Source: Microbacteriaceae bacterium (lineage in GTDB: Bacteria > Actinomycetota > Actinomycetes > Actinomycetales > Microbacteriaceae). From it: DNA of 6,977 nucleotides. The translations under genes and the position numbers were made by a program. The notes below the pieces were generated by a model. That model saw nothing but the letters and a program-made list of their open reading frames with translations. It was not told where the DNA came from and made no database searches. This document shows positions 1 to 6,977 of the stretch, piece after piece; the first letter of the stretch is position 1, and the number at the start of each line of letters is the position of its first letter. The stretch spans positions 1-6,977 of the forward strand of contig WOYR01000177.1 of the NCBI GenBank assembly GCA_011620705.1, written 5' to 3'.

Positions 1-409
1 GATCGTGCCGCTGCTGGCGGACGCGGCCGGAGTGTTCATCATGAAGAACTTCTTCGAGTCGATCCCGGTCTCGATCGAGGAGCAGGCGCGCATCGACGGG
101 GCCGGCAGCTTCCGGATCTTCTGGTCCGTCGTGCTGCCGATCGCGCGCCCGGCGCTGATCACGATCATCATCCTGAGCTTCCAGGGCTCGTGGAACGAAC
201 TGGCGCACTTCATCGTCTCCACCCAGAGCCCCGACCTCACCACCCTGACCAAGGGCGTCGCGCAGCTCGCGAGCGGCCAGCTCAGCCAGGGCACCCAGTA
301 CCCGCTCAAGCTGGCGGCGGGGGCGATCATGACGATCCCGGTGGCCATCGTGTTCTTCATCTTCCAGCGCCGCATCCTCAACGCGAGCCAGGGGGCGGTG
401 AAGGAGTGA
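1..409 (+). CDS. Sugar ABC transporter permease, MalG type (3' part only)
   Basis: This is the C-terminal 135 or so residues of an inner-membrane permease; the gene begins upstream of the window and its frame starts at base 2. The sequence shows the cytoplasmic EAA loop that contacts the ATPase (EEQARIDGAG, then a WSVVLPIARPAL segment, roughly bases 80-160). It is followed by a hydrophobic helix (ALITIIILSFQGSWNEL) and a last membrane helix (AAGAIMTIPVAIVFFIFQRR). The ending FQRRILNASQGAVKE matches the usual FQR...GAVKG close of MalG-type (CUT1 family) permeases rather than MalF-type ones. By family knowledge it forms a heterodimer with a MalF-type partner and imports a mono- or oligosaccharide delivered by a binding protein; the substrate cannot be read from this fragment. 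The partner, binding protein and ATPase would lie upstream. It ends five bases before the stop of the convergent GntR gene. Confidence 0.92.
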   Translation, partial: IVPLLADAAGVFIMKNFFESIPVSIEEQARIDGAGSFRIFWSVVLPIARPALITIIILSFQGSWNELAHFIVSTQSPDLTTLTKGVAQLASGQLSQGTQYPLKLAAGAIMTIPVAIVFFIFQRRILNASQGAVKE

Positions 410-414
410 GGGGC

Positions 415-777
415 TCAGCTCAGCGCGTCGCGCACATAGGCGAGGGCGGCATCCGGGCTGACTCCCAGCTCCCGCACCCGGGACGCGTAGGCCGCGGCTG
501 CCTCCTGCGCGGAGTGCGCAGCGGCATCCGCGGACAGTGCGATGAAGCTGCCCGAGCGGCCGCGCGTCTCGATCGCCCCTGCGGCCTCGAGCTCGCGATA
601 GCTGCGGGCGACCGTGTTGACGGCGAGGCCGAGTCTCCCGGCGAGGGCGCGAACGGTCGGGAGGCGGCTCCCGGCAGGGAGCGATCCGTCGGCGATGCCC
701 GCGAGCACCTGGGTTCGCAACTGCTCGAACGGCGGCGCCGCGTCGTGGGCGTCGATCGAAAAGGCGGCGCTCGTCAC
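415..777 (-). CDS. GntR-family transcriptional regulator, YtrA-like
   Basis: A 120-residue DNA-binding regulator. Residues 16-82 form a GntR winged helix: PPFEQLRTQVLAGIADGSLP, then AGSRLPTVRALAGRLGLAVN and TVARSYRELEAAGAIETRGR. The remaining 40 residues are a short helical tail (ending PDAALAYVRDALS), not a large ligand domain. That length and shape fit the YtrA subfamily, whose members often control nearby transporter genes. The GTG start at 777-775 is chosen because it leaves a normal 15-residue lead into the domain; the only alternatives upstream run through the RamB reading region, and later ones cut into the helix-turn-helix. No Shine-Dalgarno is visible. The start overlaps the stop of the upstream ramB-like gene as GTGA, so translational coupling is likely. 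The gene converges on the sugar permease gene with a 5-bp gap and no clear terminator. Its targets are unknown; the neighbouring transporter is a guess from context. Confidence 0.88.
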   Translation of the reverse strand: MTSAAFSIDAHDAAPPFEQLRTQVLAGIADGSLPAGSRLPTVRALAGRLGLAVNTVARSYRELEAAGAIETRGRSGSFIALSADAAAHSAQEAAAAYASRVRELGVSPDAALAYVRDALS

Positions 778-2318
778 GAGCCTGACGAGCCTGACGAGCC
801 TGACGAGCCCGACGAGCCCGGCGCACTCGACGTACTCGGCGCGTGCGCCTCGAGGAACTCGTAGACCTCGGTGAGGTCGACGCCGGTGAAGGTGCCGGTG
901 GGCAGCGCAGCGAGCAGGGATGACTCCAGCCGCGCGCTCGGCCACGCCTTGTCGGCCCAGCGCTCCGCCAACCCGCTCGGCGGCTTCCGGCAGCACGCGG
1001 GATCCGGGCAGGTGGACACCATCCGCCGTGTCGTGTCCCGCCCACGGAACCACTTGGCGTGGGCGAACGAGGTGCCGAGGCTCACCGAGAACACTCCGTT
1101 CGGGGTGGTCTGGATGCTCGAGGTGCACCACGAGGTGCCCGCCGGCTTGTCGGTGTACTGGTGGTACGGGCTGAAACGGTCCTCCACGTCGAACACCTGG
1201 CGCGCGCTCCACTTCTTGCAGACGAACTGGCCCTCGACGGCGCCGAGCGCGTCCGTGGGGAAGACGACCCCGTCGTTCTCGTAGGCCTTCGACAGGGCTC
1301 CGCTCTCGTGCACCTTGAGGAAGTGCACCGGCAGTCCCAGGTGCTGCGTCGCCAGGTTGGTGAAGCGGTGCGCCGCGGTCTCGTAGCTGACCGCGAAGGC
1401 ATCCCGCAGATCCTCGACCGAGAGTTCACGGGCTTCTTTCGCTGCTGTCAGGAACTCGACGGCGCTCTGCTCCGGCAGCATGAGTGCTCCTGCGAGGTAG
1501 TTGGTCTCGACCCGCTGCCGCAGGAACTCGGCGAAGCCCTGGGGCTCGGGGCGGCTGAGCACGTGCGCTGCCAGCGCCTGCAGCAGCTCGGAGCGCGGGT
1601 CGCCGCCGTTGGAGCGCACCGGCAGGTAGATCCGCCCGTTGGCCTGGTCTGTGACACTGCGCGTGGTGGCGGGCAGGTCGGCCACGTAGTGCAGCGTGAA
1701 GCCGAGGTGCGCCGCGAGGTCGGAGGCGACGCGCTGCGAGAGCGGACCTCCGCGATGCCCGACCGCGGCGAGCAGTTCCCGCGCCGTCTTCTCCAGCTCG
1801 GCGGAGTAGTTGCCGCGCTTGCGCTGCTCGGCCCGCAGTTCGGTGTTCGCCCGGCGGGCCTCCTCCGGTGTCGCCGCGCGCTCGCGGTGCAGGCGCTCCA
1901 GCTCGTCGTGCAGGCCCAGGATCGTCTCGATCGCCTCATCGCTCAACGTCTTGCGCACGGGCAGGGGCGGCAGCGGCAGGCTGGCGTAGAGCGGCCCGCG
2001 CTGCGCCCGCTCCAGCGCGATCTCGAGGGCGGCCCGCTTGGACGGCGGCTGGGCGGTCAGCAACTCGTCGAGCGTGACGCCGAGGGCCCTTGACAGCTTC
2101 TGCAGCTCGACCAGCTTCACCTCCCGCTTGCCGTTCTCGATCACCGAGAGCTGCGAGGGCGCTCGCTCGATCGCCGACGCGAGGGCGTCGAGAGTGAGGC
2201 CGCGATCCACCCGGAGTTGCCGGATGCGGCGGCCGATCGTCAGCGAATCGAGCGCCTCATCATCGTCGAGCTCTGTGCCATGCGTCTCGCCTTGCGTCCG
2301 GGTCATGCATGCCATCAT
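774..2318 (-). CDS. ramB: RamB/ScfR-type acyl-CoA-responsive regulator (XRE helix-turn-helix)
   Basis: A 514-residue regulator of the short-chain fatty acyl-CoA regulator family (RamB, PrpR). Residues 28-87 are an XRE helix-turn-helix (IGRRIRQLRVDRGLTLDALA, SQLSVIENGKREV, LGVTLDELL). Residues 126-185 are charged and helical. Residues 190-290 resemble an ImmA/IrrE domain but have no HExxH: the aligned stretch is A248-L-A-A-H252, so no peptidase activity is expected, as is usual in this family. The C-terminal region (about 340-490) has Cys367, Cys398, Cys437, Cys442 and Cys443 (VCKKW, SWCTS, CPDPACC). In PrpR, comparable cysteines have been linked to an Fe-S cluster. In Corynebacterium RamB represses acetate and glyoxylate genes, and here the gene faces aceA. 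Three in-frame ATGs (2318, 2315, 2306; MMACM) compete as start; the first is used, with a weak GAAGAA upstream. Residues 501-514 are an unusual GSSGSSGSSGSSGS tail. The symbol rests on architecture and position. Confidence 0.9.
   Translation of the reverse strand: MMACMTRTQGETHGTELDDDEALDSLTIGRRIRQLRVDRGLTLDALASAIERAPSQLSVIENGKREVKLVELQKLSRALGVTLDELLTAQPPSKRAALEIALERAQRGPLYASLPLPPLPVRKTLSDEAIETILGLHDELERLHRERAATPEEARRANTELRAEQRKRGNYSAELEKTARELLAAVGHRGGPLSQRVASDLAAHLGFTLHYVADLPATTRSVTDQANGRIYLPVRSNGGDPRSELLQALAAHVLSRPEPQGFAEFLRQRVETNYLAGALMLPEQSAVEFLTAAKEARELSVEDLRDAFAVSYETAAHRFTNLATQHLGLPVHFLKVHESGALSKAYENDGVVFPTDALGAVEGQFVCKKWSARQVFDVEDRFSPYHQYTDKPAGTSWCTSSIQTTPNGVFSVSLGTSFAHAKWFRGRDTTRRMVSTCPDPACCRKPPSGLAERWADKAWPSARLESSLLAALPTGTFTGVDLTEVYEFLEAHAPSTSSAPGSSGSSGSSGSSGS
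775..819 (-). repeat. 9-bp tandem repeat (five units) spanning the ramB stop / gntR start
   Basis: Five head-to-tail 9-bp units, GACGAGCC followed by T or C when read on the + strand. The unit at 775-783 differs in its first base (CACGAGCCT) and the last two end in C. On the - strand the array encodes the Gly-Ser-Ser tail of the RamB-like protein. The terminal unit carries TGA in place of TCA, giving the ramB stop (776-774) and at the same time the GTG start of the GntR gene (777-775). Because the unit is a multiple of three, copy-number change would lengthen or shorten the tail without shifting the frame. Confidence 0.85.
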
Positions 2319-2339
2319 GCCATGCCGTTCTTCGAGAAA

Positions 2340-2363
2340 ACAGAAAGTTCGCAATATTTCTGT
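2340..2363. promoter_or_regulatory. Candidate operator: perfect 7-bp dyad between ramB and aceA
   Basis: ACAGAAA (2340-2346) and TTTCTGT (2357-2363) form a perfect inverted repeat around a 10-bp spacer. The left arm plus spacer contains GAAAGTTCGCAAT (2343-2355), which matches 9 of 13 positions of the RamB consensus as I recall it from Corynebacterium (A-A/G-AACTTTGCAAA). It lies 21 bp before the chosen ramB start and 79 bp before aceA. A regulator bound here could repress its own gene and control aceA. This is the most AT-rich stretch of the window. I see no convincing -35/-10 pair on either strand: AATAT inside the spacer is a possible -10 for either gene but has no good partner. Confidence 0.55.
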
Positions 2364-2430
2364 GCATCGATCTCGCGAAGACCGCTTGTGCGTGGTGCAG
2401 AGTCGGATCAGACCCCAGAACGGCAGAGCC

Positions 2431-2436
2431 AAGGAG
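2431..2436 (+). promoter_or_regulatory. Ribosome binding site of aceA
   Basis: AAGGAG sits 6 bases before the ATG at 2443 and fixes that start. The same frame is open far upstream, through the start of ramB on the opposite strand, but those earlier in-frame ATGs have no such site and would add a non-homologous leader. Confidence 0.85.
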
Positions 2437-2442
2437 CACGTC

Positions 2443-3759
2443 ATGACCAGCAATCCGAACCGAGCAGGCGACCAGACGCAGACCGCCGCGGAACTCGAGG
2501 CCGAATGGGCCGCCGACCCGCGGTGGAGCGGCATCCGCCGCGACTACAGCGCCGAGGATGTCGTCGCGCTGCGCGGCCCGGTGCGCGAGCAGCCGACCCT
2601 CGCCCAGCGCGGCGCGGAGAAGCTGTGGGAGCTCATCCAGGCCAACGGCGAGAACCCTGATGAGTGGATCTCGGCACTCGGCGCCATCACCGGCAATCAG
2701 GCGGTGCAGCAGGTGCGCGCCGGACTGAAGGCGATCTACCTGAGCGGCTGGCAGGTGGCTGCGGACGGCAACCTGAGCGGGCAGACCTACCCCGACCAGA
2801 GCCTCTACCCGGCCAACTCGGTGCCGGCCGTCGTCCGCCGGATCAACAACGCGCTGCTGCGCGCGGGGCAGATCGAGTTCGCCGAGGACGGCCATGTGTC
2901 CACCGACTGGATGGCGCCGATCATCGCCGACGCCGAGGCCGGCTTCGGCGGTCCGCTGAACGCCTACGAGTTGATGCTCTCCATGATCGAGGCCGGAGCC
3001 GCCGGCGTGCACTGGGAGGATCAGCTCGCCAGCGAGAAGAAGTGCGGCCACATGGGCGGCAAGGTGCTCGTGCCGACCGGCCAGCACATCCGGACCCTCA
3101 ACGCCGCCAGGCTCGCCGCCGACGTCGCCGGCGTGCCGAGCATCATCGTGGCGCGCACCGACTCGCTTGCCGCGACCCTGCTCACCAGCGACCACGATGA
3201 GCGCGACCGGGCGTTCCTGACCGGCGTCCGCACCTCCGAGGGCTTCTACGAGGTTCAGAACGGGATCGGGCCGGTCCTCGCGCGCGGACACGCATACGCG
3301 CCGTACGCCGACCTGCTCTGGGTGGAGTCCGCTGAGCCCGACCTCGAGTTGGCGCGCACCTTCGCGGACAGCATCCACTCCGAGTTCCCGGACCAGAAGC
3401 TGGCGTACAACTGCTCGCCCAGCTTCAACTGGAAGCGGCACCTGGACGACGCGCAGATCGCGAGCTTCCAGCGCGAGCTGAGCGCCATGGGTTACGCGTT
3501 CCAGTTCATCACGCTGGCCGGGTTCCACTCCATCAACCACGGGATGTTCGAGCTCGCCTCTGGCTACCGCGACCGCCAGATGAGCGCCTACGTCGAGCTG
3601 CAGGAGGCCGAGTTCGCCGCCGAGGCGCACGGCTACACCGCGACCAGGCACCAGCGCGAGGTGGGCACCGGCTACTTCGACCGGATCGCCACCACCCTCA
3701 ACCCCGACAGCGCGACGCTCGCGCTGGTGGGCTCGACCGAGTCCGCCCAGTTCAACTGA
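2443..3759 (+). CDS. aceA: Isocitrate lyase
   Basis: A 438-residue cytoplasmic enzyme that cleaves isocitrate into succinate and glyoxylate, the first step of the glyoxylate bypass, allowing net carbon gain from acetate or fatty acids. The family signature KKCGH is at residues 199-203 with catalytic Cys201, followed by MGGKVLVPTGQHIRTLNAAR. Other family blocks are YLSGWQVAADGN (99-110), metal-binding IADAEAGFGG (161-170) and substrate-binding NCSPSFNWKRH (323-333). The C-terminus TESAQFN resembles the usual ESQF-type end that closes over the active site. Length is normal for the bacterial tetrameric form (about 430 residues), and no key residue is missing. The ATG at 2443 has AAGGAG six bases upstream. 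It is the first gene of an apparent aceA-aceB operon and is divergent from ramB, so control through the 124-bp shared region is expected. Confidence 0.98.
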   Translation: MTSNPNRAGDQTQTAAELEAEWAADPRWSGIRRDYSAEDVVALRGPVREQPTLAQRGAEKLWELIQANGENPDEWISALGAITGNQAVQQVRAGLKAIYLSGWQVAADGNLSGQTYPDQSLYPANSVPAVVRRINNALLRAGQIEFAEDGHVSTDWMAPIIADAEAGFGGPLNAYELMLSMIEAGAAGVHWEDQLASEKKCGHMGGKVLVPTGQHIRTLNAARLAADVAGVPSIIVARTDSLAATLLTSDHDERDRAFLTGVRTSEGFYEVQNGIGPVLARGHAYAPYADLLWVESAEPDLELARTFADSIHSEFPDQKLAYNCSPSFNWKRHLDDAQIASFQRELSAMGYAFQFITLAGFHSINHGMFELASGYRDRQMSAYVELQEAEFAAEAHGYTATRHQREVGTGYFDRIATTLNPDSATLALVGSTESAQFN

Positions 3760-3765
3760 CCTCGA

Positions 3766-3848
3766 TGCGAAATCAAGGAAATCCGGCGGGATCTCGTCGG
3801 TCTCCGCGGAAACCGGCGCAGAACCTCCGGCTTCTCCTTGATTTCGCA
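3766..3848. repeat. 83-bp imperfect palindrome filling the aceA-aceB gap
   Basis: The ends are a perfect 14-bp inverted repeat: TGCGAAATCAAGGA at 3766-3779 and TCCTTGATTTCGCA at 3835-3848. The interior continues the symmetry imperfectly: CCGG at 3783-3786 faces CCGG at 3827-3830, CGGT faces ACCG, and TCCGCGGA (3803-3810) is at the centre. Folding the two halves on each other by hand gives roughly 33 of 42 positions matched. The element begins 6 bases after the aceA stop and ends 11 bases before the aceB ribosome site. No run of T follows, so it is not a classical intrinsic terminator. It may be a miniature palindromic repeat that landed here, or an RNA hairpin that protects aceA mRNA or lowers aceB expression. 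Confidence 0.75.
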
Positions 3849-3859
3849 CTGACGATGAC

Positions 3860-3865
3860 GAAAGG
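3860..3865 (+). promoter_or_regulatory. Ribosome binding site of aceB
   Basis: GAAAGG lies 6 bases before the ATG at 3872, just clear of the preceding palindrome. It supports this start; the same frame offers no better initiation site nearby. Confidence 0.7.
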
Positions 3866-3871
3866 CACATC

Positions 3872-5527
<1,656 letters not shown>

Positions 5528-5537
5528 CTCAACCGCT

Positions 5538-5581
5538 CGAAGTACGGCCACCCCGGGATCAGGCGGGGTGGCCGTACTTCG
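5538..5581. terminator. Bidirectional hairpin terminator between aceB and the amidohydrolase gene
   Basis: A perfect 18-bp stem: CGAAGTACGGCCACCCCG at 5538-5555 pairs with CGGGGTGGCCGTACTTCG at 5564-5581 around an 8-base loop. It starts 10 bases after the aceB stop. No T run follows on either strand, as is common for hairpin terminators in high-GC actinobacteria. The TGA of the convergent amidohydrolase gene is in the loop (5561-5559), so the right arm doubles as the codons for its last residues (KYGHPA). The position between two convergent genes and the stem strength support a terminator acting on both transcripts. Confidence 0.85.
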
Positions 5582-6932
5582 CAGCGACGCGCGGGAACAC
5601 CTCGTGCAGCCGGGCCGACGCTTCGGGGGCCAGTGGATTGCGCGAGACGCCGCGCTCGCTCACCAGTTCGCCGCCGACGTAGACACGGGAGAGGTTGCGC
5701 AGGCCGCACGCGAGCACGTAGTTGGCGACCGGGTGCCACAGCGGCCCGATGTCGGGAGTGCGCGGGTCCACGACCAGGAAGTCGGCGAGCTTGCCCGGCT
5801 CCAGGCTGCCCACCCGATCATCGACGCCGAGCAGCTGTGCGGAGCCGAGGGTGTGCAGCCGCAGCACTGTCTCGGGGCTCATGATCGTCGGGTCTCCGAT
5901 CTGGGCTCGCAGCAGGTAGGTGCCGATCCGCATATTGCCCCATGGGTCGGCGATGTCGGTGCAGGCCTGGTCGTCGAGGCCCATGCCGATGGTCATGCCG
6001 CGCTGCTGCATCCGCGGGATGTCGGCGATTCCCGAGGCGAGGCGCCCGTTGGATGCCGGCTGCCACGACATCCCGGAACCCGCTTCCGCCGCCCGGTCGA
6101 TGATGTCGGGCGTGGTCTGGATGAAATGGCCGAAGATCAGCTCGGGCCCGAGGGCGCCGGCGCCCGCGTACCACTCGAATTTGCTGCGCTGCAGTTCGAC
6201 CTCCTCGCGCGTTTCGAGGAAGTGCGCCTGGTTGATCGCGCCGAAGCGGTGCATCGCCTCCAGTTCGAGCTCAGCCTGGTCGCGGCGCGGCGACCACTGC
6301 ACCGCGCCGAACACGGCGGAGCCGAGCATCCGGTCGGGGTCGACGGCCGCGCCTGCCTCGACCACCGCGCCGAATCGCTCGAGGATCTCGTCGTCGCTGC
6401 CGACCGTGGCATCCAGGCCCACCGCATTGACGAAGCGGATGCCAGAATCGGCTTTGGCGTCGAGCTGCCGTGTCTCGTACTCGATCGCGCGCAGCCGGCC
6501 GGACCCGGAGCGCGCGCCCTCGACCATCGGCTCCCACGGCAGACGGGGATCGCAGAAGTCGAAGGCGGTCGTGACCCCGTTGCCGAGGAAGTCGAGCGCG
6601 CCGTGCAGGCTCGCCCAGTACATGTCGGCGGGCTCGACGTGGCTGAAGAAGCCGAGCATCGAGTCGCACCAGCCGTAGAGCGTCTGGTCGGCGCCGAGCC
6701 CGCGGGCGGCGCTCGTGAACAGGTGGCTGTGCGCCGAGACGAATCCGGGCGCGACGAAGGCGCCGCTGACATCGAGCACCTCCGTGCCGGCAGGGGTGAC
6801 CGGCGGGGTTCCCGAGCCGAGCGAGTCGATGCGCCCGTCGTCGCCGACGAGCATCCAGGCGTCCAGGATCACGTCCGGCGCGTCGGCCTCGGCCGAGACG
6901 GGCAGGAGGGTGGCGTGGGTCACGAGCAGCAT
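5559..6932 (-). CDS. Metal-dependent amidohydrolase, SAH/guanine deaminase-chlorohydrolase type
   Basis: A 457-residue TIM-barrel hydrolase of the amidohydrolase superfamily, probably cytoplasmic (no signal peptide). The active site appears complete: HxH at His68/His70 (APGFVSAHSH), metal ligand His237 and catalytic Glu240 (NQAHFLET), His269 (FGHF), and metal ligand Asp320 (MGLDD). This set and the H-x-x-E spacing match the S-adenosylhomocysteine/methylthioadenosine deaminase, guanine deaminase and triazine hydrolase group. The end of the barrel is followed by the usual GSLEPGKLADFLVVD (375-389). Two positions differ from the common family sequence: the HCPxSN block reads WQPASN (290-295) and GTDG reads GLDD (318-321), so substrate assignment is unsafe; an aminated or halogenated N-heterocycle is plausible. 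The ATG at 6932 is the first in-frame start in the window, with no clear ribosome site; the frame stays open to the window edge, so a start further upstream is possible. It is convergent with aceB. Confidence 0.88.
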   Translation of the reverse strand: MLLVTHATLLPVSAEADAPDVILDAWMLVGDDGRIDSLGSGTPPVTPAGTEVLDVSGAFVAPGFVSAHSHLFTSAARGLGADQTLYGWCDSMLGFFSHVEPADMYWASLHGALDFLGNGVTTAFDFCDPRLPWEPMVEGARSGSGRLRAIEYETRQLDAKADSGIRFVNAVGLDATVGSDDEILERFGAVVEAGAAVDPDRMLGSAVFGAVQWSPRRDQAELELEAMHRFGAINQAHFLETREEVELQRSKFEWYAGAGALGPELIFGHFIQTTPDIIDRAAEAGSGMSWQPASNGRLASGIADIPRMQQRGMTIGMGLDDQACTDIADPWGNMRIGTYLLRAQIGDPTIMSPETVLRLHTLGSAQLLGVDDRVGSLEPGKLADFLVVDPRTPDIGPLWHPVANYVLACGLRNLSRVYVGGELVSERGVSRNPLAPEASARLHEVFPRVAAKYGHPA

Positions 6933-6977
6933 GGCCCGATCATGCCAAGTGGATGTTTCGGGGCGGTGTCGGGCGGA
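6933..6977 (-). other. Upstream flank of the amidohydrolase gene
   Basis: These last 45 bases hold no stop and no ATG or GTG in the amidohydrolase frame, and no clear promoter or ribosome binding site. An ATG at 6943-6941 is out of frame. Too short to judge further. Confidence 0.4.

Noticed and set aside
407..417. TGAG-GGG-CTCA mini-palindrome between the permease and gntR stops, as a terminator
   Set aside because: Only four base pairs with a three-base loop and no T run; too short to support a terminator call.
778..1212. Extension of the GntR frame upstream of its GTG
   Set aside because: The extra residues are an out-of-frame reading of the ramB-like gene; the GntR domain already has a normal N-terminal lead from 777.
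1059..2093. A 344-residue open frame on the + strand opposite the ramB-like gene
   Set aside because: The ramB frame has clear helix-turn-helix and C-terminal motifs; this frame has none.
2402..2413. GTCGGATCAGAC imperfect palindrome upstream of aceA as a second operator
   Set aside because: Short, with mismatches in both arms, and likely by chance in GC-rich DNA; no known site matched.
2386..2414. TTGTGC as a -35 box for aceA
   Set aside because: No acceptable -10 hexamer follows at 16-18 bases.
2319..2534. N-terminal extension of the ramB-like frame to an upstream ATG at 2534
   Set aside because: It would overlap the start of aceA and the candidate operator and adds residues with no resemblance to the regulator family.

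Overview
The window is about 7 kb of high-GC DNA (G/C-ending codons almost throughout), consistent with an actinobacterium. The gene content suggests a Microbacteriaceae-like soil or plant-associated genus: a RamB/ScfR-type regulator facing an isocitrate lyase gene, with an A-type (about 550 residue) malate synthase behind it. The genus is an inference; no rRNA or other marker is present. All five complete genes and the one partial gene read as intact.

Layout. Bases 1-409 (+) hold the 3' end of a MalG-type sugar ABC transporter permease. Five bases further on, on the opposite strand, lie two overlapping regulator genes: a small YtrA-type GntR regulator (415-777, -) and, upstream of it, a RamB/ScfR-like regulator with an XRE helix-turn-helix (774-2318, -). 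The two overlap by four bases (GTGA) inside a 9-bp tandem repeat that also encodes a Gly-Ser tail on the RamB-like protein. A 124-bp divergent intergenic region (2319-2442) carries a perfect 7-bp dyad with a core resembling a RamB site. It separates ramB from aceA (isocitrate lyase, 2443-3759, +), which is followed by aceB (malate synthase A, 3872-5527, +). The 112-bp aceA-aceB gap is almost filled by an 83-bp imperfect palindrome with perfect 14-bp ends. A strong 18-bp stem at 5538-5581 ends the operon. Its distal arm also encodes the C-terminus of a convergent amidohydrolase gene of the SAH/guanine deaminase and triazine hydrolase type (5559-6932, -).

How it works together. AceA splits isocitrate into succinate and glyoxylate, and AceB condenses glyoxylate with acetyl-CoA to malate; together they form the complete glyoxylate bypass needed for growth on acetate or fatty acids. 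The divergently placed RamB-like protein is the expected acyl-CoA-responsive regulator of this pair, and the dyad in the shared intergenic region is its most likely operator. The GntR gene is probably translated by coupling to ramB and may act on the adjacent transporter or elsewhere; this is inference. The amidohydrolase has no obvious link to the bypass.

No mobile element, CRISPR array, tRNA or rRNA was seen, and the window does not contain an obviously new multi-gene system. The points most worth a second look are the aceA-aceB palindrome, the ramB/aceA dyad, and the repeat at the ramB-gntR junction.
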